IMG/VR virus record: IMGVR_UViG_3300023104_000005
Location: 1-64,000 of that record
Direction: 5' to 3' (one strand)
DNA length: 64,000 bases
From: a virus
Position numbers and translations under genes: made by a program. Shown piece by piece: positions 28,874 to 38,657 of this stretch. Below the pieces are notes generated by a model. The model searched no databases and was not told the origin of the DNA. It saw only the letters and a list, made by a program, of their open reading frames with translations. Position 1 is the stretch's first letter, and each line of letters opens with the position of its first letter.

Positions 28874-31800
28874 ACAACGGGACTTATTATACGACGCTAT
28901 TAGAAATTTTGTTACCGAAAGGGTGATTGGTGAGATAACAGTTTACTTACCTAGTCCACCTGCGATTAATAAAATAGCCAATTACAAAGTTGACATTCCA
29001 AAACAGAAATTCCAGTATACAGAACAACCTAAAAGAGGTGAGGAACCAACAGATGAATTTCTAGAAGCTGAGTTTGAAAAGATCACAAACGGATATTGGT
29101 TCTTTAACAATGGCAATCTTGAATACATTACGGGCTACCATTACTTTTTTCTTAACTATTGGAAAGATCGTGGAAAGACTTTGGTTTTCATAGATGCACA
29201 GAGAGATGCGTTCCTTTGGTGGAATCAAATTGAGATAAATCACAACCTTGCTTTTGGAAACTTAGTCTCGAATCGCCGTTTCGGTAAGGCGCTTGATGTT
29301 GATACTCCTATTCCGACTCCTAATGGATGGACTACTATGGGAGAATTGAAAGTTGGAGATTTTGTTTTTGATTCAAATGGGAAACCGACTAAAGTGCTAG
29401 AGGTGACACCATACCAATACAATAGAACTTGTTACGATGTTAGATTCTCTGACGGATCAAATGTGATAGCGGATGAAGATCACTTATGGATAGCTCACAA
29501 TAAGAGAAGTAGAAGCAGGATGTTAAGGAATCCTGAGTTGTCCTACACAGAAATAGTTTCTACAAAAACAATCTTAGAAAGTTTAAGGGTTAATAAAAAT
29601 CAGGAAACAAATTGGAGCGTCGTTAATTGTAAACCATTACAGTATCAAAAAAGAGAATTAAAAGTACCGCCATATATACTTGGAACTTGGTTGGGAGATG
29701 GAACTAGCGCTTGTACCGCATTAACATCCGTAGACGAACAGGTTTATAATTCGTGGAAAACATACGCAGAGGAAAATGATATGTTGTTTAACGCTTGTCC
29801 TCAAAATAACAGGTGTACAACATATAGAATATCAGGAAAATTCGGGGCGGGTCAAAATCATACTAACCATTTCTTGCATGGTCTAAGACATTATAATCTG
29901 ATTCAAAATAAACATATCCCAATTGATTACATGCTTTCTGATGAACATGATAGAATGGAATTACTCAAGGGATTAATGGATACTGATGGTTGTGTGTATA
30001 GCGGAGGTAATTGTTTTGAATGGTGTTCTAAATGGGAATCTTTAGCTAGGCAAATGAAAGAATTAGCTGAAAGTTTAGGTTACAAAGTAGTATTCGCATC
30101 CAAGATTAATAAAAAATATGGCACTACATTTTGGTACATTAGATTTGGTAATACATCTGTTGCACCATTTAAGCTTCAACGACACTTAGACAAGATCAAA
30201 ATAAACCAACGATCAGGAGGTATTAGATATGACCACCGTTATATAATTGATGTTGTTCCGGTAGAAACAAGACCAGTTAAATGTATAACTGTGGATAGTC
30301 CTGATAGCAGTTATTTATGTGCTAATCATATTGTAACTCACAATACAGTTTGGGGGACTTGTATAACCTATATCCGCAGTGCAACACGTAAATTTCAGTA
30401 CGCAGGTATACAGTCAAAAACTAATACAGATGGTAAAGGTGTTTTCAATAAATTGATTGGTTCATGGTCTAAATTACCAGAATGGTTAAAGCCTTTGGAT
30501 ACAGGTGAAACACGTCCTGCTAGTGTTCTTGAGTTTTTCGAGGCACGTAAGAGGTCAAGCAAGCTAAAGAAAGTATATGGTGAATCTCTAGACTCCAAGA
30601 TAGATTTTAAACCTTCATCAGTGTTAGCTTACGATGGTGAGGAACTAGATACTTACTTTGGCGATGAAGAGGGCAAGACCCTTGACGCTAACGTTAAAGA
30701 GAGGCATGACGTTGTAACTAAGTGCCTTATGAAAGGCCCGACTATTCGTGGTAAAGGTTTAAAGACCACTACGGTTGAGGAAATGGAGAAGAAAGGTGGG
30801 AAGAATTTCAAAATGATTTGGGATGCCTGTTCCATGAAAAAGGTTAACGAGAAAACAGGCCGGAATCCCGGACTAGGAACCAATCTTTTTATTCCGGCAG
30901 ACTATGGATACTACGGACAGCACCCTGTTACTAATGAATGGTTTGTTGATGAATATGGATATTCTAAACGTGAGTTAGCTAAACAGTACATCTTGGATTC
31001 TTGGGAAGGATTGGAAGGAGACGATTTATCATCTGCTCAACGTAAAGACCCGCTTAACTTAAAGCATGTATGGCAACTTAAAAACTTTGACAGTACTTTC
31101 GATAATGAGTTGTTAGAGCATCAAAAGGATTATTTAGAGCGCACTAATGATAATGAAGAAGATAATGCTCCTAAGAACCTAATACGTGTTGTAACCTTTT
31201 ACAAGGACGAAGACGGTATGGTTAAATGGAAAGATGATCCTAAAGGCTTCTTTAAAATGGTATGGGACTTTCCTAACCCTAAACAAAGCAACAAAATAAA
31301 ACCACACGAGTCAGGGTTAATGCAACCGGGAAACACAGAGTCTTACGCTATTGGTGTCGATCCATTTGCCGCTACAATCACAACAGGTACTCAAAAATCA
31401 ATGGGGGTGGCGTACGTTTACAAGAAAGCAGATATTTCTGACCCTGAGAATAGTGGTTTTTGTGTTGTTAGGTATGCACAGAGGACTAGATACAAGAGAC
31501 AGTTCCATGCTAACGTAATGCTATTATGCCAGTATTTTGGTTGTAAAGCCAATTATGAGTCCAATGTTGATGATTACTACGAGGAATTTATCGCTCAGGG
31601 ATTCAAACACTTTGTAATGTGGAGACCTAAATGCACTATAGACCCTCAGAGAAAGAAATTCAAGGTTAAGTATGGTACACCGTCAAACGATGCTTTCGCG
31701 CTTCAAAAGCAAACTTTAATAGCCGATGAATATATCAAAACAAGGTATCACAAGATTTACTTTATAGAATTGGTGTTACAGCTAATAGAATTTGACCCTG

Positions 31801-31934
31801 ATGACCGTACTAAATCCGATGATGCAATTGCGTTTATGATGGCAATAATTGGGGGTCAGGAATCTACTGGCAAAACCGATGATGTTAAACCTCTAAAAAT
31901 GATGGAACTTCGGAAAAGTAAAAAATATTATTAA
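28866..31934 (+). CDS. terL: terminase large subunit containing an intein
   Basis: 1022 codons, of which 352 are an intein; the spliced protein would be 670 residues. The ATPase Walker A motif is assembled by splicing: SNRRFGK (135-141) joined to TVWGTC. A Walker B-like YFGDEEG comes later. The nuclease domain shows YAIGVDPFAA and a closing KSDDAIAFMMAIIG with the expected acidic residues. It packages DNA into the prohead by ATP hydrolysis and cuts the concatemer. It is followed by a promoter and the portal gene. Confidence 0.9.
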   Translation: MSRQRDLLYDAIRNFVTERVIGEITVYLPSPPAINKIANYKVDIPKQKFQYTEQPKRGEEPTDEFLEAEFEKITNGYWFFNNGNLEYITGYHYFFLNYWKDRGKTLVFIDAQRDAFLWWNQIEINHNLAFGNLVSNRRFGKALDVDTPIPTPNGWTTMGELKVGDFVFDSNGKPTKVLEVTPYQYNRTCYDVRFSDGSNVIADEDHLWIAHNKRSRSRMLRNPELSYTEIVSTKTILESLRVNKNQETNWSVVNCKPLQYQKRELKVPPYILGTWLGDGTSACTALTSVDEQVYNSWKTYAEENDMLFNACPQNNRCTTYRISGKFGAGQNHTNHFLHGLRHYNLIQNKHIPIDYMLSDEHDRMELLKGLMDTDGCVYSGGNCFEWCSKWESLARQMKELAESLGYKVVFASKINKKYGTTFWYIRFGNTSVAPFKLQRHLDKIKINQRSGGIRYDHRYIIDVVPVETRPVKCITVDSPDSSYLCANHIVTHNTVWGTCITYIRSATRKFQYAGIQSKTNTDGKGVFNKLIGSWSKLPEWLKPLDTGETRPASVLEFFEARKRSSKLKKVYGESLDSKIDFKPSSVLAYDGEELDTYFGDEEGKTLDANVKERHDVVTKCLMKGPTIRGKGLKTTTVEEMEKKGGKNFKMIWDACSMKKVNEKTGRNPGLGTNLFIPADYGYYGQHPVTNEWFVDEYGYSKRELAKQYILDSWEGLEGDDLSSAQRKDPLNLKHVWQLKNFDSTFDNELLEHQKDYLERTNDNEEDNAPKNLIRVVTFYKDEDGMVKWKDDPKGFFKMVWDFPNPKQSNKIKPHESGLMQPGNTESYAIGVDPFAATITTGTQKSMGVAYVYKKADISDPENSGFCVVRYAQRTRYKRQFHANVMLLCQYFGCKANYESNVDDYYEEFIAQGFKHFVMWRPKCTIDPQRKKFKVKYGTPSNDAFALQKQTLIADEYIKTRYHKIYFIELVLQLIEFDPDDRTKSDDAIAFMMAIIGGQESTGKTDDVKPLKMMELRKSKKYY
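29289..30344 (+). mobile_element. intein with LAGLIDADG homing endonuclease, inserted in terL Walker A
   Basis: Residues 142-493 of the precursor. Block A starts ALDVDTPIPTPNGWTTMGEL with Ala at position 1, not the usual Cys or Ser. The block B region DEDHLWIAH is present. The two endonuclease helices are GTWLGDG and GLMDTDG. The end is SSYLCANHIVTHN, then Thr as the +1 residue. The upstream extein ends GK and the downstream one begins T, so the insertion splits the GK|T of the P-loop. Unspliced terminase cannot bind ATP. Confidence 0.9.
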
Positions 31935-31940
31935 TTAGCA

Positions 31941-31948
31941 TATCTTTG
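31941..31948 (+). promoter_or_regulatory. promoter element TATCTTTG
   Basis: A consensus -7 element just after the terL stop and 14 bases before the portal ATG. It starts a new late unit. Confidence 0.66.
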
Positions 31949-31962
31949 AACTAAATAATTGC

Positions 31963-34446
31963 ATGACAATGATGGATGACAACACATATCCCAACATACT
32001 AAGTAACGATTCAGACAAGAACTCAGCTGAATTTGGGCTAAGAATAATGAAATCTGCTTTTGATAAATGGAGAAACGGAATAGGTGGAGAGTCATCATCT
32101 CAACGCAAGAACAGATACGACTATAATAGGGCGTTTGCTTCGGGAACACAACCTATGGAGGAATATAAAGACATTTTGGATTTGGATGGGGATATGTCCG
32201 TAATCAACTTGTCTTATGACCCGCTTCCAATAGCAATACCATTCTTGAGCAGACTTACTGACAGGTATATGCAGAGGATAGAAAAAATCCAATGTAATGC
32301 AGTTGATCCCCTGAGCCAAACAAAAAGGGAGAAAGCCAAAGCTGATGCCTTATTCAAGTTAAAAGAGAAGCAAAGAATCCAAGCGCTACAAGCCGAAGCA
32401 GGAGTACAACTACAAGAATTTACAGATGATGATCCTGAGGACGAGAAACAGTTAGAGTTAGAATTTGGGTTCAAATACAAGCAGAGAGAAGAAGTTATTA
32501 TGGAACAAGGCGTTGACCTTGTTTTTTACGATAATGACTGGACAGGCGTTTTAAAGAAGCGAATTTTCAAAGACCTGCTAGAGTGCGGAATTTGCCAGAT
32601 CAAGCCTTATATCAACGCTAATGGTAGAATAAAGATAAGATTCACCAAGCCAGAGAACATCATTTCTTCGTACACAGAATGGGATGACTTTAGAGATGCA
32701 CAGATTCAGGGAGAGGTTTACGATATGACCATCGCTGACGTTCGGATGAAGTACCCTAGAAAGATCGGAGAGGTTAAGTTATTTGAATTGGCACAATCTC
32801 AAAGTGGAAAGAGTGGCAATCCTGCATTTGGATGGAGTTGGGATGTAAACTACAACAATGCCGTTGCAAGACCTTATGATTCATTCAGGGTTACGGTGGT
32901 AGAATTAGACCTTAAGACACTCTATAACCTCAAGTATGAGTCTAACGTTGACCGTTACGGTAAAGAGGTCTTAGATCGCAAGAGAGGCATTAAAACAGAA
33001 GGGAAGAACTACATAGAGTCTGATCCTTACGAGGTAGACTACAAAGGTGTATGGATAGTTGATACAAGCTATGTACTTGAGTGGGGACTAGCAAAGAACA
33101 TGATCAAACCGGAAGACAATCTGCAAGAGGTTAAACTTCCTTGGGTAACATACATGTACAACAATGAGAAGATGTCTAACAAGCCTTTCATTGAGACAAT
33201 GATTCCTTCCATTAAAAAAATGCAGTTGATTGAACTCCAAGAGCAGAAGATCATTGCCAATGCCGCACCGGACGGTTTTAAGGTTGATATATCCACCATG
33301 AGTGACATTACCCTTGGTGACGGAATGGAAAGCTTATCTCCTTTTGACTTATACAAAATCTACAAGCAGACAGGAGTTCAGTATTACAAGGGGATACCCG
33401 ATGAAAACTCTGAGGGACAAATGAGGCAAGAGCCTATCCAACCCATGAACGTTCCCTTCTCTGGCAAACTTGAGCAGTTGATGAATAAGTGGAATCAGGA
33501 GTACGACAAACTCATGAGAATCGTAGGATCAAATAACCTAGACTCAGGAAACATCACTAATCAAGCCACAGGAAAACAAGTTTTAAAAGAAGCAAGACAA
33601 ATCGGAGAGAGTTCTTCAAACTATATTTATTCAGGGTATATCAACGTAATGGAGCGCACAGCACGACTTGTTCAGCTTCAACTATGGGATATACTAGTTT
33701 ACGGAAAGAAGTCTGGTATCGCTTATTATGATGGCTACAGACAAGCATTAGGACAGGATAGGATAGAATACATCAAGATCGAGGGAGATGACAAGTTTGA
33801 GAGGACTAACTTCGATGTTAAGATTCAAGCGGTTATAGATGACCAAGAGGCTCAGTATCTAGAAAACAACATTCAGGTATGCCTAGCTAACGACACGATA
33901 ACCCTACAGGACGCTATTGAAGTGAGACTGCTTGCTAAAACCAACATCAAATACGCCACGTATATGCTTGCTTTCCGCGATAAAAAACGTCGCAGGGACA
34001 GAATGGAAGAAGCGGCTAAGAACAATGAGGCAAACACTCAAGCGGCTGTTGCGGCGGCAAACGCAAAAACGGACGGAGAGATGAAATTGGAAGACATGAA
34101 GTTCAACAACTCTATGGCGCTGATGAAAGAAGAAACTGAGGCGCAAAAGGAAAGGGAAATTAGCAAGTTCGCATCAATACTCAAATCAAACGTGGCAAGT
34201 GCTATCCTAGGAAAAGAAGGAACGACTATCGCTGATGTACCTGCATTTGTCTTTGACGGAATCCAAGAAATTTCCAAGAGCAATAAACAGATCATCATGG
34301 AAGAATTGAGGGATACCCAGATGGAGATAGATCAGCAGATGCAAGCACAGGCTCAGGAAGAAGAAGCAATGATGCAACAACAAATGCAACAAAACCCTGA
34401 AATGGATGCTCAAAATGCAATGCAACAGGAGCCAGTTTTGCAATAA
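31963..34446 (+). CDS. portal protein, 827 aa
   Basis: Large, directly after terL and before the scaffold and capsid genes. Its features fit podovirus-type portals: an SYDPLPIAIPFLSRLTDRYM region near residues 85-104, a long mixed middle domain, and a C-terminal helical tail that is Ala/Gln/Glu/Met-rich (MEIDQQMQAQAQEEEAMMQQ). Alternative starts are Met 3 and Met 4. Size and the N-terminal region resemble crAss-like portals. It forms the DNA channel at one capsid vertex. Confidence 0.8.
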   Translation: MTMMDDNTYPNILSNDSDKNSAEFGLRIMKSAFDKWRNGIGGESSSQRKNRYDYNRAFASGTQPMEEYKDILDLDGDMSVINLSYDPLPIAIPFLSRLTDRYMQRIEKIQCNAVDPLSQTKREKAKADALFKLKEKQRIQALQAEAGVQLQEFTDDDPEDEKQLELEFGFKYKQREEVIMEQGVDLVFYDNDWTGVLKKRIFKDLLECGICQIKPYINANGRIKIRFTKPENIISSYTEWDDFRDAQIQGEVYDMTIADVRMKYPRKIGEVKLFELAQSQSGKSGNPAFGWSWDVNYNNAVARPYDSFRVTVVELDLKTLYNLKYESNVDRYGKEVLDRKRGIKTEGKNYIESDPYEVDYKGVWIVDTSYVLEWGLAKNMIKPEDNLQEVKLPWVTYMYNNEKMSNKPFIETMIPSIKKMQLIELQEQKIIANAAPDGFKVDISTMSDITLGDGMESLSPFDLYKIYKQTGVQYYKGIPDENSEGQMRQEPIQPMNVPFSGKLEQLMNKWNQEYDKLMRIVGSNNLDSGNITNQATGKQVLKEARQIGESSSNYIYSGYINVMERTARLVQLQLWDILVYGKKSGIAYYDGYRQALGQDRIEYIKIEGDDKFERTNFDVKIQAVIDDQEAQYLENNIQVCLANDTITLQDAIEVRLLAKTNIKYATYMLAFRDKKRRRDRMEEAAKNNEANTQAAVAAANAKTDGEMKLEDMKFNNSMALMKEETEAQKEREISKFASILKSNVASAILGKEGTTIADVPAFVFDGIQEISKSNKQIIMEELRDTQMEIDQQMQAQAQEEEAMMQQQMQQNPEMDAQNAMQQEPVLQ

Positions 34447-34459
34447 GAATAACAAATCA

Positions 34460-34467
34460 TACATTTG
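34460..34467 (+). promoter_or_regulatory. promoter element TACATTTG
   Basis: A TAnnTTTG element 15 bases before the ATG at 34483, after the portal stop. It supports that ATG as the start, since an upstream Met at 34465 lies inside the element. Confidence 0.66.
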
Positions 34468-34482
34468 ATTAATAATTTGACA

Positions 34483-35547
34483 ATGGAAACAACAGAAACA
34501 ACCCAACCACAAACACAGGAAACAACAAAATCAGTAGCAGACTTCAATCTTTACGACACTCCCGCAACGAACGTAGGAGAGCCTGTAGAGATTCAAACTC
34601 CTGAGACTGCCGAAACTACCACTGATACAACAACGACCGCTACAACGCCTGAAAAGCCTGTAGAAACGGTAACTGAACCAGTAGTAACAGAGAAAGTAGT
34701 TGAGAAGATTGTAGAGAAGTATCCTGAGTTTAAAGACGAATACTCTAAACAGCTATTTGAGGCTATTCAGAACGGCAAAGAAGATGAACTGTACGCTTAC
34801 CTGTCCAAAAAGAACAAGGACTACGAGGTGATGGCAGACATTGATGTTGTAAAGGAAAACCTTAAACTTCAAAACCCGAAGTGGAGCGATAAAGATGTTG
34901 AGATTGAGGTAAAGTCTAAGTTTGGCAGGATCAGTGAGAAGAAAGACCTAGAGTCAATTGACGAAACCCTATACCCTGAGGAATACCAAAAGGCGTTAGA
35001 GTTCAACGAAAGAATTGAAGAAAAGGAAATGCTTCTTAGCAGAGAGGCAAGAGATGCAAGGATTGCATTAGAAGAATCGAAGAAAAATATTGAGTTCCCA
35101 AAAATAGCACAGGAAGCACCTGAGCAAGTAACCATAACCCAAGAGCAGATTGACGAATCCTATCGTGCGGTTATGGCTGAATTAGAAAGTGAGATGCCAA
35201 AATTAACAGAGTTCAAGTTTAAGGTTGGGGACGAGGATGTTTCCTACAAGATAACTGACGCTGACAGACAGACTCAGACTGACTACATGAAGAAGCTTGT
35301 GAATGGAGAGGCGAATGTTGCACTGGATTTAGGATGGATTGATGCAAACGGTAAAGAGAACTTTTTGAAGATAGCAGAGGATATGCTTAAATTAAAAAAT
35401 CTTGGTCAGATCGTTTCATCAGCCGGATCACAGGTCAAAACGTCCACTACTAAGGAGATTGTAGCCGACATTAAAAACATTGACCTTACACCTAGCAGTT
35501 CAACGCCTGATACTTCTTTAAGTGTTGCGGACTTGATATGGAAATAA
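34483..35547 (+). CDS. capsid scaffolding-like protein, 354 aa
   Basis: Start METTETTQPQTQETTKSVAD. The first 75 residues are Thr/Glu-rich and disordered. The remainder is acidic and helical (EKIVEKYPEFKDEYSKQL; NERIEEKEMLLSREARDARI), a typical scaffold composition. Placement between portal and capsid genes is the classic scaffold position. No protease gene is visible, so scaffold removal is unexplained. Confidence 0.72.
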   Translation: METTETTQPQTQETTKSVADFNLYDTPATNVGEPVEIQTPETAETTTDTTTTATTPEKPVETVTEPVVTEKVVEKIVEKYPEFKDEYSKQLFEAIQNGKEDELYAYLSKKNKDYEVMADIDVVKENLKLQNPKWSDKDVEIEVKSKFGRISEKKDLESIDETLYPEEYQKALEFNERIEEKEMLLSREARDARIALEESKKNIEFPKIAQEAPEQVTITQEQIDESYRAVMAELESEMPKLTEFKFKVGDEDVSYKITDADRQTQTDYMKKLVNGEANVALDLGWIDANGKENFLKIAEDMLKLKNLGQIVSSAGSQVKTSTTKEIVADIKNIDLTPSSSTPDTSLSVADLIWK

Positions 35548-35573
35548 TAATCACACTTTAAACACAAAGAAAA

Positions 35574-36926
35574 ATGGCAATTACAGTTCCAAATAGCACC
35601 CCTGCTAATTACTCTGATCCGTCGATCACCAGAGCAGGACTAATCTCAGGATTAAACATCGTTAACGTTCATGCTCTAGACAAGTTCTATGAGACTTATG
35701 GATGGGCACCTTACAGTTCCCTAGCTGAATTGATGGGTAACGAAGAAAAATCACCAAACAAACAATTCTTATGGTATCAGTCAAGAGGACGTGTCATGGG
35801 CTTTGTAACAGCATCTGCGACAGTTTCAGTAGCGGCTAATGCTCCGGCAACCATTACTGTAGGGGCAGGTTCTTACTCACAAGCGGGAACAAAATCACTT
35901 CCTGCATTAGGATTTATTTTCCGTAACTCACGTACAGGCGTTGATTCACGCGTTTCGGCTGTTCCTAACAAGGCTACACCAAATGCACACACATTTGTTA
36001 TCACTCCACTTGTAACAGGCCAGAATGCTTCGGTATTGGCAGGAGACGAGTTGTTGGGTCGTGGATTTGTTTACTTAGGTGAGCAATCTGACAAAACTGA
36101 TACTATCATCCGTAACATTGACAAGTATAGCAACTACTGTACTGAGATTCGTAAAGACGATACAATCGGTGACTTGGCTGATGCTGAGAAAGTAGAGTTC
36201 CAGATAAACGGAAAATACTCTTACACCTACAAACAACTTCAAGACTCAAACATGCGTTTGATGATGGAGCGTGACTTTCTGATTTTTGAGGGTACTCAAA
36301 CTTCAAACATCGGTTATGCTGAAGAAGGATCGAATGGTGTAATCAAACAAGTTCAAGCGAACGGTATCAACATGGACTACGCTACTTGGAGTATCTCACA
36401 GCTTGCAACATTGGACAGAGCATTAAACTCAGTAGGTGCGCCTAAAGAGTACGATATTCTTTCTGACAGTGCCGCTAACCAAGAGATGCAGAACTCTATC
36501 TTCACTGAGATCAACAACGGTGGTATTATCTACGCTTCTGAGGCAGGTACAAGAAACGGTATTAACTTAAATCGTGATTTCCAGTCGTTGAAAATCTACA
36601 ACAGGAAGTATAACTTCTCTAACTACGGTTTATTTGACGAGCAGACTACTTACGGTTCATCTGGTTTAGGTGCGCGTAACAGGTTCTCTCTGTTGATGCC
36701 TACAGGTAAAACTTCTTCGGAGCGTGAGGACGGAAGTACAGTAACCCTTCCAAGGTTCTCAGTAATGTATCAGACACCATTTAATTCAAACAAATGGCAT
36801 ATGAAAGAGAATGGTTTGTTCTCTGACGGAGGTGGTACAAGAGCAGAAAAAATCTACACTACTATCGGATATTTCGGTGCTAGAGTAATTGGAGCGCAAC
36901 AATACGCAATTCTGAAAGGTAACTAA
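35574..36926 (+). CDS. major capsid protein, 450 aa
   Basis: Follows the scaffold gene and precedes a strong hairpin, as expected for the most expressed structural gene. Codon use is markedly regular (GGT, CGT, AAC, TTC). The sequence shows HK97-like composition: an N-terminal helix (ITRAGLISGLNIVNVHALDK), beta-rich centre, long helix with KQLQDSNMRLMMERDFLIF, and C-terminal YFGARVIGAQQYAILKG. The fold is inferred from context, not from a specific motif. Confidence 0.82.
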   Translation: MAITVPNSTPANYSDPSITRAGLISGLNIVNVHALDKFYETYGWAPYSSLAELMGNEEKSPNKQFLWYQSRGRVMGFVTASATVSVAANAPATITVGAGSYSQAGTKSLPALGFIFRNSRTGVDSRVSAVPNKATPNAHTFVITPLVTGQNASVLAGDELLGRGFVYLGEQSDKTDTIIRNIDKYSNYCTEIRKDDTIGDLADAEKVEFQINGKYSYTYKQLQDSNMRLMMERDFLIFEGTQTSNIGYAEEGSNGVIKQVQANGINMDYATWSISQLATLDRALNSVGAPKEYDILSDSAANQEMQNSIFTEINNGGIIYASEAGTRNGINLNRDFQSLKIYNRKYNFSNYGLFDEQTTYGSSGLGARNRFSLLMPTGKTSSEREDGSTVTLPRFSVMYQTPFNSNKWHMKENGLFSDGGGTRAEKIYTTIGYFGARVIGAQQYAILKGN

Positions 36927-36935
36927 TCAATTTAT

Positions 36936-36968
36936 ATCCCCCTTGTAGAAATATGAGGGGGATTTACT
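36936..36968 (+). terminator. hairpin after the capsid gene (terminator or processing site)
   Basis: ATCCCCC (36936-36942) pairs perfectly with GGGGGAT (36957-36963) around a 14-base loop, followed by TTACTTT. The T tract is weak, so it may attenuate or stabilise rather than fully stop transcription. Confidence 0.68.
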
Positions 36969-36985
36969 TTAAAACAATATAGAAC

Positions 36986-37918
36986 ATGTCAATGACAGCA
37001 GTAGCCCCAACCACAAAAAGAGGAAACCCTAATTTGGGTAAGAAACAAGAAACAGATTCAATAAAGAGTACTAAACTAACGGTTCCTGAGAAGGGATTTT
37101 TTGAGTTTGTATTAGCTATTGATTATGAGAAACAAAAGCCAGTAGATAAACTTACAGGCGCATTATTAGATAATCCATTTCCTGATATTTATATTGTACC
37201 AAATGCAGGAGTTGCTTATAATGAAGCAACGGGAAGTTTTGAGACATGGAGATACCTTTATGGGTATAACTCTATTTGGGAAAAAGACCAACAGTTCCCT
37301 AAACCAGACAAAAGCAGACTAAGCAATGTTGATGGTAAGAACGATATTATGTTCCGTCAGGGTCGTATTAAAGTGATGCCTAATGATGAAGCTAAGTATT
37401 GGGCTTTAATAGTTCAGGATGAATGTGCTGACTGTGAGAATCCAAGAAACGAAGCGGTAGTACCTAAATATAAGTTGGTAGACGAAGATAAGGCGTTAAA
37501 TGCGGCTTATGATGTAGCAGAAGAAACTTACTTAGCTGAGAAATACGCTAGAGAGTGTACGGATGGTGAGATGATCCCGGTAGCACAAGCCTTAGGTTTA
37601 AATACCAACAAGATTGACAATAAAGACCAGTTATTCACTCTAAGGAAGCATTTCGTGCTAAAGGCCAAAGCATTTCCAAAGTTGTTCCTAAGGGCTTATA
37701 ATGAGCCGGGAAACAGAATTAAATACTTGGTAGGTCAGGCTATTGCTACAGGAGTCACAGCGATGGATGGTGGAGCATTAAAATATACAGAGAGTGGAAG
37801 ACAGGTATTGAGCCTTGATCCTGACATGGATATCGCGGAGCAGGTTGCTATTTTAGCGATGAACAATGACGAAGATGCGTTAGCGTTTATTAAGGAATTA
37901 AAAGGGTTGAGCCTCTAG
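36986..37918 (+). CDS. structural/head-associated protein, 310 aa
   Basis: The N-terminal part (TKLTVPEKGFFEFVLAID) and centre (MFRQGRIKVMPNDEAKYWAL) are beta-rich; a CADCENP motif occurs near residue 147; the C-terminal half is helical and ends AFIKELKGLSL. It lies between capsid and adaptor genes and ends at a terminator. Likely a minor head protein; no family is recognised. Confidence 0.65.
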   Translation: MSMTAVAPTTKRGNPNLGKKQETDSIKSTKLTVPEKGFFEFVLAIDYEKQKPVDKLTGALLDNPFPDIYIVPNAGVAYNEATGSFETWRYLYGYNSIWEKDQQFPKPDKSRLSNVDGKNDIMFRQGRIKVMPNDEAKYWALIVQDECADCENPRNEAVVPKYKLVDEDKALNAAYDVAEETYLAEKYARECTDGEMIPVAQALGLNTNKIDNKDQLFTLRKHFVLKAKAFPKLFLRAYNEPGNRIKYLVGQAIATGVTAMDGGALKYTESGRQVLSLDPDMDIAEQVAILAMNNDEDALAFIKELKGLSL

Positions 37919-37942
37919 GTTGGGATTCAATGTTTGGTTCGG

Positions 37943-37985
37943 GGGATGTGGCTAGAGATAGTGCATCCCTTTTTTGTTTTAAAAT
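37943..37985 (+). terminator. Rho-independent terminator
   Basis: GGGATG (37943-37948) pairs with CATCCC (37974-37979), followed by six Ts. It separates the capsid unit from the adaptor unit. Confidence 0.75.
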
Positions 37986-37989
37986 GTCT

Positions 37990-37997
37990 TACATTTG
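37990..37997 (+). promoter_or_regulatory. promoter element TACATTTG
   Basis: A TAnnTTTG element directly after the terminator and 18 bases before the ATG at 38016. Confidence 0.68.
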
Positions 37998-38015
37998 GGT
38001 TAAAATAGTTAGCAA

Positions 38016-38657
38016 ATGGCACTCATAAACGAAGCATATCAATTACTTAAGTACAGGGCGGCAAAGAGCGGCTTTAATGGTAACATATCTCCTAATGACT
38101 TCAATCTGATCTGGAAAAGGGCAGAGATACGGTTCTTCAACGGTAAGTACAAAACTTTTCAGATCAACCAAGACAACACAGACTCAATTTTAGCCTTTAA
38201 GACCGATCCTTTACCGATTACGGTAGATGGTGCCGGAAAGTATATAAAACCTGCTGACGTGCTTCATATTGACGCTCTAACCCATAATTACAACAGCACA
38301 CAGGTAGAGATCAAAAGGGTGGAGAATGATAGACTCGGAAACAAGCTGAGTTCAACGTATGATGCACCAAATGCTGAGTTTCCTATTTACGTGGAATATA
38401 AGACATACTTACAGTTTTATCCTACCAATCTGGCTAATGCAAACTTTGTGTATCTGAAACGTATTACTCCGGCATTTTGGGGATATGACTTGGTTGGTGG
38501 AGTTCCGGTTTATAATGAGAGCAAGTCAACACAACCTGCATACGACGAAACGGAATTGGATGATGTGCTAAACCTTGCTTTACTAGATGGCGCAATAAAC
38601 ATGAAAGATTCACAATTGGAATCAACAGCAGAAAGACAAATTCAAAAAGATCAATAG
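38016..38657 (+). CDS. head-tail adaptor-like structural protein, 213 aa
   Basis: LINEAYQLLKYRAAKSGFNG (3-22), VYLKRITPAFWGYDL (about 144-158) and a closing DDVLNLALLDGAINMKDSQL match a recurring Bacteroidetes phage structural family found just after the capsid gene. The final TAG is followed at once by the next ATG. An adaptor role is inferred from position and size. Confidence 0.68.
   Translation: MALINEAYQLLKYRAAKSGFNGNISPNDFNLIWKRAEIRFFNGKYKTFQINQDNTDSILAFKTDPLPITVDGAGKYIKPADVLHIDALTHNYNSTQVEIKRVENDRLGNKLSSTYDAPNAEFPIYVEYKTYLQFYPTNLANANFVYLKRITPAFWGYDLVGGVPVYNESKSTQPAYDETELDDVLNLALLDGAINMKDSQLESTAERQIQKDQ

Noticed and set aside
14182-31934. Family A or B DNA polymerase, or a primase, in the replication block
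   Set aside because: No polymerase or primase motif was found in any reading frame of this block; it may be outside the window, or the host enzyme may be used.
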